From CAVQBP01 sp963848195 (GTDB lineage: Bacteria; Bacteroidota; Ignavibacteria; Ignavibacteriales; Ignavibacteriaceae), in the NCBI GenBank assembly GCA_963848195.1, contig CAWKCY010000009.1:682001-746000 (forward strand): a stretch of 64,000 nt of DNA, in the 5' to 3' direction. The notes under the pieces were generated by a model that did not search any database, was not told the origin of the DNA, and was given only the letters and a program-made list of their open reading frames with translations. Below are positions 57,423 to 64,000 of this stretch, piece after piece (positions within the stretch are counted from its first letter, which is position 1; every line of letters begins with the position of its first letter). A program made the translations under genes and the position numbers.

Positions 57423-59012
57423 TTATAAATCAATTTTTCGATACCATGGTAGTCTGTTTATTGGTACATTCACCCCTATTTTGCAAGGACCTTCAACAAT
57501 GCTTCCATCATCTCCCTTCCACTTTCCGGCCGGAAAGATGATCTCTCTGCTATAGGTATTAACATTAATAACCGGTGCAACTAATATATCTTCACCAAGC
57601 ATAAACTCATCTTTAACCTGATCATAACCTTTATGCGGGTATACATATTCTAAATTCCGGATAATTGGTTCACCTGAAGAAGCACATTTCTTTGCAATTT
57701 GCAGAATTTCCCCACCCATAGTTTTATGCAATAAAGACATTTCTTGACAAATTTTCAAATTTGTTTCGTTCAATACTCGCCAGGGTGCTACCGAAAATTG
57801 CATCATTGGCATAAGTGCACTGCACTCAGTCCATCGTACCATAAGATCTTGATCCACTTCTTTAAGATTCAAAAATGAGCCGACCTCACCACCGCCAATC
57901 ATATCCGGACAGCTAAACTGATAGCCCATAAGCCCCTGCGAAATAATTCCTGGTATTAAAGTTTTAAGATCTTCCCAATTGTGTCTCTTATCTCGAAGTC
58001 TTTGAACCAGAGGTTGACAACCCATTTCCCAGCATGCTCTATATTCATTCAATGAATATTTTAATCCGATTTTTGCGTAAAGTTCTGTCTGCTCATTTGA
58101 AGTTACATTAGCTTTCGAAATAATTTTAGTATAAAACTCAGGATCTCCGGCATCAAACTTAAATCCGTCAATTTTATATTTTTCGACCAGTATATTTAGC
58201 TGATCTGTAAACCATTTCTTTGCTGATGGGTTCGTTAAATCTAGTAATGCACTTACACCGTTCCACCACCTAATCATAGCAGGGTTCTGTGTCCCGTTAT
58301 CCTCCATTAAAAAAGCGTTCTCTTTTTCTAAAAACCGGTAATTTGGTGAATCGGGACTAACAAATGGACAAACCCACAACATTACCTTAAAACCCATTTT
58401 ATGAAGTCTCTTTATCAATTTCTCCGGAGTCTTAAATTTTGAAGCCTTAAATTGCCAATCTCCATAGTCTTCCTGCCAATTGTCATCAATCATTATAACT
58501 CCGGCTGGAAACCCATTTTTAATTATTCCCTGTGCATATTTCAAAATATCATCTTCATTTTGATTATAGGTAAGTTCAATCCATGTATTGTATTGAGGCC
58601 TGGTAAATAATAAACTATCCGGGACTTTACCTTTAGGCGGGAAATATTTTCTGCAAACAAATATGTAGGCATCTCTTAATGAATTTCCTGCTTTGCCTGA
58701 TTCAATTTCAGCCAACAACGATTGAACCTTTAAGGTGTCATCATTAAATTCAAAAGCAAAGGGCTTATCGCACCATATGTATTCTCCTAAATTTGATATT
58801 AAAACCGGTGCACCTTGATTACCTTTTAAATCCCCGAACAAATCAAATGAATACTTAAATTTCCCAAAAGGCATTTTCGGCCCGTCTACAACAATTCCGC
58901 CCCACCAGCTTTCGTCCGCTTTAAGCTCATAATTGAAATTATGTACTGTTTGTATATCCTGTGCTGCTAATGAAATAGAAAAGCATATGTAAATAATTAG
59001 TAGACGTAACAT
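57423..59012 (-). CDS. GH31-family glycosidase, possibly an alpha-galactosidase
   Basis: About 529 residues from the ATG at 59012, which opens a signal peptide (ending ISLAAQ); 26 further upstream codons look spurious. The GH31 barrel has GVIMIDDNWQEDYGDWQF, IDGFKFDAGDPEF with the nucleophile Asp, and FSCPDMIGGGEVGSF with the acid/base Asp. A C-terminal DEFMLGEDILVAPVI and a beta domain complete it. The FKFDAGD form of the nucleophile motif is like MYORG and bacterial GH31 alpha-galactosidases rather than alpha-glucosidases. Context with GH36 enzymes supports that. It is 54 bases upstream of the broken GH36-like gene. Confidence 0.85.
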   Translation of the reverse strand: MLRLLIIYICFSISLAAQDIQTVHNFNYELKADESWWGGIVVDGPKMPFGKFKYSFDLFGDLKGNQGAPVLISNLGEYIWCDKPFAFEFNDDTLKVQSLLAEIESGKAGNSLRDAYIFVCRKYFPPKGKVPDSLLFTRPQYNTWIELTYNQNEDDILKYAQGIIKNGFPAGVIMIDDNWQEDYGDWQFKASKFKTPEKLIKRLHKMGFKVMLWVCPFVSPDSPNYRFLEKENAFLMEDNGTQNPAMIRWWNGVSALLDLTNPSAKKWFTDQLNILVEKYKIDGFKFDAGDPEFYTKIISKANVTSNEQTELYAKIGLKYSLNEYRACWEMGCQPLVQRLRDKRHNWEDLKTLIPGIISQGLMGYQFSCPDMIGGGEVGSFLNLKEVDQDLMVRWTECSALMPMMQFSVAPWRVLNETNLKICQEMSLLHKTMGGEILQIAKKCASSGEPIIRNLEYVYPHKGYDQVKDEFMLGEDILVAPVINVNTYSREIIFPAGKWKGDDGSIVEGPCKIGVNVPINRLPWYRKIDL

Positions 59013-59165
59013 GTTAATTAATTTTTTATTTGACTTCCTATAAAAGTTTCCATGCAAAGATGTTTCAGCTATTAGCAATTTTAAGTTCACAATACTAATG
59101 TTTGTTAAAATAGTATAACTAGATATTCAACAGAACGAAAACTTAGTTGGAAAAGTTATCGAGAC

Positions 59166-61323
59166 TCATAAAATAATAGCAAACTTTCCTTGTGCCGTAC
59201 CAGCCGGTGAACTAACATAAAAGAAATATAAACCCGGCGCTGCCAGCTGTTGATTCTCATTCTTTAAATCCCATGTTTCTATGCTTGGTGCGAGCGTACC
59301 GTTTCCGTTATGCTCTAATGTCCTTACCAGTTCTCCTGCTATGTTGTATATCCTTATTGTCGCTGTCACTGGCAAATGGGTAAACTGTATCTGGTGATTT
59401 TTATCCTGCTCCCAACCGCTGGCTACCACATAAGGATTCGGTACTGCCTTAACTTTCGATAGATCTCCTGTCGATACACCTGCATGTGGTGTCACTTCTA
59501 TTGTATTTGTACCTAGCTGGGGTATTGATGCGGCTGTATTTTCCAATGGTCCTGTTATTCCATGCCCCGTATCATATGATGCTATATAATAGCGGTATTT
59601 TAACCCGTTAGTTACACTGTTATCAACAAAATAGTGTACTGTATCTCCCTTCTTAAAATATTCTAAAGAATCGTTATCAATTATTTTTGTGAACGGTAAT
59701 CCGTTGTCACTACCCAGATCATACCATCCAAATTGAGGCAATGATGTATAGTGTCCCCTTATGCTGTCAACTTTATCAAACTGCTCCATAGGTACATAAT
59801 GCAGCCCTCCGTCAAAATCATTAAATGTTGTTGAGCCCCATGTTACTCCATTATCTTCAGAACGGTATATTTTATATCCTTCAAACCCTTTTACATGTTC
59901 GCTGCTCACACTCCAGTATATTGTATTTTTTGTATCACCCGGAACTATCTCTACGTGTGGTGCTGGAGGAGCTTTTACAACTTTGAAATTCGAACGGTAT
60001 AATATATACGCATTATTTGCATGAAGAAATAAATCTTTCTGACTCATTCCAAATACTGTCGCAAAAATTAATGTGTCGGATTCTCCCGGTTGAAGTGTAA
60101 AGGCTCCTGAACCAAGCAATTGAAGTCCATCCGAGCCATCAGCCAAATAATAATTCGGACCTCCGTTTAACGTATCCGGTACTCCATCCATATCAAAATC
60201 ATCGCAGAATCCGTCGTTCTTACTGCTCCTAGGATTATTTCTATTTAATAAATTGTATTGATAATATAATTCCGGGCTCGCACCATTTCCGCCGGGTGCT
60301 GTAGCACCCTGCCAAAAATGAAAAGCATCGTATATCTGAACATTTTTCTGGGGTCCCGGCATCCTCAAAGCCATTGTACCTGACTTCGCTGTCTGCGTTA
60401 AACTACCCGCTCCATATGGATTCGGTGCATTATAGCTGGGATCTGCTTCTCCCCAGGCAAACTGCAATGCAGGGTAATAATGAAGCCGGTTTAATCCTCC
60501 GTATCCTACAGGAGATAAAAATTGTGGAATATATCCAAAATCGGAATGGATGCCTACACGCATATCCTTAATTGGTGCACTGCCAACATTTCTAATTACA
60601 TAAACCCAGATTATAAAGTCCTGATAAAGCTGGCCGGTCCATGCCATTCCCCACATCTCCATATTTGTCTTTATCCATCTTATATCTCCGGTCGGATTGC
60701 CTACAAGGTTTTTCCTGCCCCTCCATCCATACATTGCCGAAAATGTCTCCTGGTCCGATAATTTTTCTCCGTTCTTTCCAAAGCCTGGCCACCCTTCACT
60801 TCCTACTTGTAATGCCTCTTTTGTACCCGGTATTAATGTAGGCCAGCCTTGATTTTGACCTGATGAAGGCCATGTGGTCGCGTCTGTACTTAACGGAGCT
60901 TTAGTCGAGGTTCCACTGACTACTTCGCGGGTAGGGAGCAAAATGTTCAGGATCCCAGAAAGCCGAAGGCCCCTCGTTCATTGTTCCGTCTAAATAAGGC
61001 AAACCCGCTGAGTCTATTCCGCCTACTGCACCGGTGTCCTGAGGAAAAGGACATCCGATTACTACTCCTATACACGTTCCATAACTTATCTTACTTCCGT
61101 TTGGGTACTCAAAGGCAGGGGGACGGGCAAGCGGCATATTCTGTTCATTCCCGTCGCATAGTTCCCCCATATTATTAAATTGATCCCTCACACGGTTTAT
61201 ATCTAAAATATTCCAACGCTCATATATGGTAGGATCATATGGAAGTATTTGCGAATATGAAAACGAGGATGACAGTAATATTATACTTAACACTAATATA
61301 AAATTTCTTGATTCTGTTTTCAT
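59166..61323 (-). pseudogene. Second tandem copy of the ~718-residue secreted protein, frameshifted
   Basis: Two frames (61323-60901 and 60941-59166) join into a copy of the next gene. Span is 2158 bases against 2157 in the intact copy. The difference is one extra C at about 60926 (TACTTCGCGG here, TACTTGCGGG there), which turns HFAPYPQVVSGTS into HFAPYPRSSQWNLD and a stop. The last about 960 bases look identical to the intact copy, while the N-terminal half has scattered changes. Domain layout is as described for the intact gene. Correcting one base would restore it. Confidence 0.9.
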
Positions 61324-61469
61324 TTAGTTCCTTCTTAATATCTCAATTTTGATTCGTGGAAAAGAGAATCAAATAAAAAACTCTTTCAATTTTTTCAGTA
61401 TAAATTTTATTAATCACCTTACGGAAGATCATTAGTACTTAAACTCATTGATGAAAAAGTTTATCCGGC

Positions 61470-63626
61470 TTATAAAATAATAGCAAACTTTCCTTGTGCC
61501 GTACCAGCCGGTGAACTAACATAAAAGAAATATAAACCCGGCGCTGCCAGCTGTTGATTCTCATTCTTTAAATCCCATGTTTCTATGCTTGGTGCGAGCG
61601 TACCGTTTCCGTTATGCTCTAATGTCCTTACCAGTTCTCCTGCTATGTTGTATATCCTTATTGTCGCTGTCACTGGCAAATGGGTAAACTGTATCTGGTG
61701 ATTTTTATCCTGCTCCCAACCGCTGGCTACCACATAAGGATTCGGTACTGCCTTAACTTTCGATAGATCTCCTGTCGATACACCTGCATGTGGTGTCACT
61801 TCTATTGTATTTGTACCTAGCTGGGGTATTGATGCGGCTGTATTTTCCAATGGTCCTGTTATTCCATGCCCCGTATCATATGATGCTATATAATAGCGGT
61901 ATTTTAACCCGTTAGTTACACTGTTATCAACAAAATAGTGTACTGTATCTCCCTTCTTAAAATATTCTAAAGAATCGTTATCAATTATTTTTGTGAACGG
62001 TAATCCGTTGTCACTACCCAGATCATACCATCCAAATTGAGGCAATGATGTATAGTGTCCCCTTATGCTGTCAACTTTATCAAACTGCTCCATAGGTACA
62101 TAATGCAGCCCTCCGTCAAAATCATTAAATGTTGTTGAGCCCCATGTTACTCCATTATCTTCAGAACGGTATATTTTATATCCTTCAAACCCTTTTACAT
62201 GTTCGCTGCTCACACTCCAGTATATTGTATTTTTTGTATCACCCGGAACTATCTCTACGTGTGGTGCTGGAGGAGCTTTTACAACTTTGAAATTCGAACG
62301 GTATAATATATACGCATTATTTGCATGAAGAAATAAATCTTTCTGACTCATTCCAAATACTGTCGCAAAAATTAATGTGTCGGATTCTCCCGGTTGAAGT
62401 GTAAAGGCTCCTGAACCAAGCAATTGAAGTCCGTCCGAGCCATCGGCTAAATAATAATTCGGACCTCCGTTTAACGTATCCGGTACTCCATCCATATCAA
62501 AATCATCGCAGAATCCGTCGTTCTTACTGCTCCTAGGATTATTTCTATTTAGTAAATTGTATTGATAGAATAATTCTTTACTTTCACCATTTCCGCCGGG
62601 TGCTGTACCTCCCTGCCAAAAATGAAAAGCATCGTATATTTGAACATTTTTCTGGGGTCCCGGCATCCTCAAAGCCATTGTACCTGACTTCGCTGTCTGC
62701 GTTAAACTACCCGCTCCATATGGATTCGGTGCATTATAGCTGGGATCTGCTTCTCCCCAGGCAAACTGCAATGCAGGATAATAATGATGCCGGTTTAATC
62801 CCCCATATCCTATAGGAGATAAAAATTGTGGAATATATCCAAAATCAGAATAGATGCCTACACGCATATCCTTAATTGGTGCACTGCCAACGTTCCTAAC
62901 TACATAAACCCAGATTATAAAGTCCTGATAAAGCTGGCCTGTCCATGCCATTCCCCACATCTCCATATTTGTCTTTATCCATCTTGTCCAGCCTGTCGGA
63001 TTGCCTACAACATTTTTCCTCCCCCTCCATCCATACATAACTGAATATGTCTCCTGGTCAGCCAATCTTTCTCCGTTCTTTCCAAAGCCTGGCCACCCTT
63101 CACTTCCTACTTGTAATGCCTCTTCTGTACCCGGTATTAATGCTGGCCAGCCGTGGTTTGGACCTGATGAAGGCCATGTGGTCGCGTCTGTACTTAACGG
63201 AGCTTTAGTCGAGGTTCCACTGACTACTTGCGGGTAGGGAGCAAAATGTTCAGGATCCCAGAAATCTGCTGGCCCTTCGTTCATTGTTCCGTCTAAATAA
63301 GGCAAACTCGCTGAGTCTACTCCGCCTACCGCTCCCGTGTCCTGAGGAAAAGGACATCCGATCACTAATCCTAAGCACGTTCCATAACTTATCTTACTTC
63401 CGTTTGGGTACTCAAAGGCAGGTGGACGGGCAAGCGGAACATTCTGTTCATTCCCGTCGCATAGTTCCCCCATATTATTAAATTGATCCCTCACACGGTT
63501 TATATCTAAAATATTCCAACGCTCATATATGGTAGGATCATATGGAAGTATTTGCGAATATGAAAACGAGGATGACAGTAATATTATACTTAATACTAAT
63601 ATAATTTTTCTTGATTCTGGTCTCAT
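61470..63626 (-). CDS. Large secreted protein with FnIII-like and sorting-type C-terminus, intact copy
   Basis: A 718-residue exported protein. Residues 1-25 are a signal peptide (SSSFSYSQ). Then come YERWNILDINRVRDQFNNMG and a G/W-rich N-terminal domain (GSEGWPGFGKNGERLADQ). An FnIII-like region follows (HVEIVPGDTKNTIYW, FEGYKIYRSEDNGVTWG, YRYYIASYDTGHG), then KVKAVPNPYVV and a C-terminal domain with ATIRIYNIAGELVRTLEH and GLYFFYVSSPAG, ending KFAIIL. Homologous in order and motifs to the 38-40 kb protein. It is 10 bases after a propeller gene. The function is unknown; I propose a surface glycan-handling role by position. Confidence 0.8.
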   Translation of the reverse strand: MRPESRKIILVLSIILLSSSFSYSQILPYDPTIYERWNILDINRVRDQFNNMGELCDGNEQNVPLARPPAFEYPNGSKISYGTCLGLVIGCPFPQDTGAVGGVDSASLPYLDGTMNEGPADFWDPEHFAPYPQVVSGTSTKAPLSTDATTWPSSGPNHGWPALIPGTEEALQVGSEGWPGFGKNGERLADQETYSVMYGWRGRKNVVGNPTGWTRWIKTNMEMWGMAWTGQLYQDFIIWVYVVRNVGSAPIKDMRVGIYSDFGYIPQFLSPIGYGGLNRHHYYPALQFAWGEADPSYNAPNPYGAGSLTQTAKSGTMALRMPGPQKNVQIYDAFHFWQGGTAPGGNGESKELFYQYNLLNRNNPRSSKNDGFCDDFDMDGVPDTLNGGPNYYLADGSDGLQLLGSGAFTLQPGESDTLIFATVFGMSQKDLFLHANNAYILYRSNFKVVKAPPAPHVEIVPGDTKNTIYWSVSSEHVKGFEGYKIYRSEDNGVTWGSTTFNDFDGGLHYVPMEQFDKVDSIRGHYTSLPQFGWYDLGSDNGLPFTKIIDNDSLEYFKKGDTVHYFVDNSVTNGLKYRYYIASYDTGHGITGPLENTAASIPQLGTNTIEVTPHAGVSTGDLSKVKAVPNPYVVASGWEQDKNHQIQFTHLPVTATIRIYNIAGELVRTLEHNGNGTLAPSIETWDLKNENQQLAAPGLYFFYVSSPAGTAQGKFAIIL

Positions 63627-63636
63627 TCTTTTTTAT

Positions 63637-64000
63637 TTAATATTTATTCGGACTGCTGGTGATTCCTTCCAAACCAGCACTACCGAGATCTATTTCTTTT
63701 AATATGAAAAATGAATTAAGATCTATGATTACTATTGAATTCGTAGATACTGCGTATAAAATATCGCCTGAAGGAAGGATTGTTAAAGATTTAACAGTAT
63801 AAGAAATATCTGCTTTATTTTGAACTGTGAAATTCTGCTTGTCTAATTTATATACTGAGTTGCCGGCTGCTGCATATATATACTTTTCATCAAATGTTAA
63901 ATCATTGGGACTGATTCCTGCAGGAAATGTAAATGCAGTATTTAATGGACTTAAATTCATATCTGTATAGCTTAGTTTGTTCCCTTTTGTATCACAGATG
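63637..64000 (-). CDS. Beta-propeller protein, 3' part only
   Basis: The last 120 codons of a gene that continues beyond the right edge; the frame is open to the end of the window. Blade-like repeats are LTFDEKYIYAAAGNSVYKLD, LTILPSGDILYAVSTNSIVI and IDLGSAGLEGITSSPNKY. It resembles the propeller half of the lipoprotein at 35.7-37.1 kb. It lies 10 bases upstream of the intact 718-residue protein gene, so the two are co-transcribed. The presence of a PorV-like and TonB receptor gene further right is a prediction. Confidence 0.75.
   Translation of the reverse strand, partial: ICDTKGNKLSYTDMNLSPLNTAFTFPAGISPNDLTFDEKYIYAAAGNSVYKLDKQNFTVQNKADISYTVKSLTILPSGDILYAVSTNSIVIIDLNSFFILKEIDLGSAGLEGITSSPNKY

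Noticed and set aside
29660..60941. Programmed +1 frameshifting as the main explanation of the lesions
   Set aside because: The sites share no common slippery sequence or downstream structure that I can see, and several lie in one gene.
1..64000. tRNA, rRNA, CRISPR arrays, prophage or integrase genes
   Set aside because: I looked through the intergenic spaces and found no cloverleaf-like TTCGA loop contexts, direct-repeat arrays or phage genes.

Overview
The window looks like a chromosomal segment from a member of the Ignavibacteria/Chlorobi side of the Bacteroidota, or a close relative. The base composition is AT-rich. Exported proteins end in type IX secretion (T9SS) sorting domains of the NYPNPFNP type, and there are PorV/PorQ-like and carboxypeptidase-regulatory TonB-dependent receptor proteins. 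The placement is inferred from protein style; no rRNA or tRNA gene is visible. Nearly all genes lie on the minus strand.

Region 1 (1-6139) is the distal part of a group 4 (Hyf/Hyc-like) membrane hydrogenase operon, hyfB-hyfC-hyfE-hyfF-hyfG. It is headed by a helix-turn-helix protein fused to a PTS EIIA domain. Region 2 (6252-24862) is mixed: a solitary Dam-type methylase, a TSUP exporter, a TonB receptor, small lipoproteins, an AI-2E-family permease, GAPDH, a lactonase-like propeller lipoprotein, a beta-helix T9SS protein, a cytosolic one-protein hybrid two-component regulator and a Ser/Thr kinase with a C-terminal propeller. Two decayed genes lie between them: an SDR remnant at 14.2 kb and a probable C25-propeptide-like remnant at 17.0 kb. 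Region 3 (24863-25800) is gene-poor and holds a truncated TonB-receptor start, an inverted-repeat element and a short GTCATT repeat.

Region 4 (25801-64000) is one long saccharide-utilisation locus centred on galactose and galactosamine. It encodes AgaS, KbaZ, KbaY and a PfkB kinase (amino-sugar/tagatose route), and a galactokinase-like GHMP kinase with a nucleotidyltransferase (a possible Leloir-like route). It also has an Na+/solute symporter, a DMT transporter, GH36 and GH31 alpha-galactosidase-like enzymes, two proteins with a WGE motif, and ROK and DeoR regulators. The outer-membrane module has no SusD: it consists of a TonB receptor, a ~700-residue secreted protein, a PorV-like protein, a propeller lipoprotein and a LamG/T9SS protein. 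Parts of this module recur at 59-64 kb.

The locus carries many reading-frame lesions. One each lies in kbaZ, the TonB receptor and a tandem-duplicated T9SS gene; two lie in a Tat-exported WGE protein; five lie in a GH36-like gene. Nine of the ten are net +1. They may be real decay, assembly error or (least likely) recoding; raw reads would decide.
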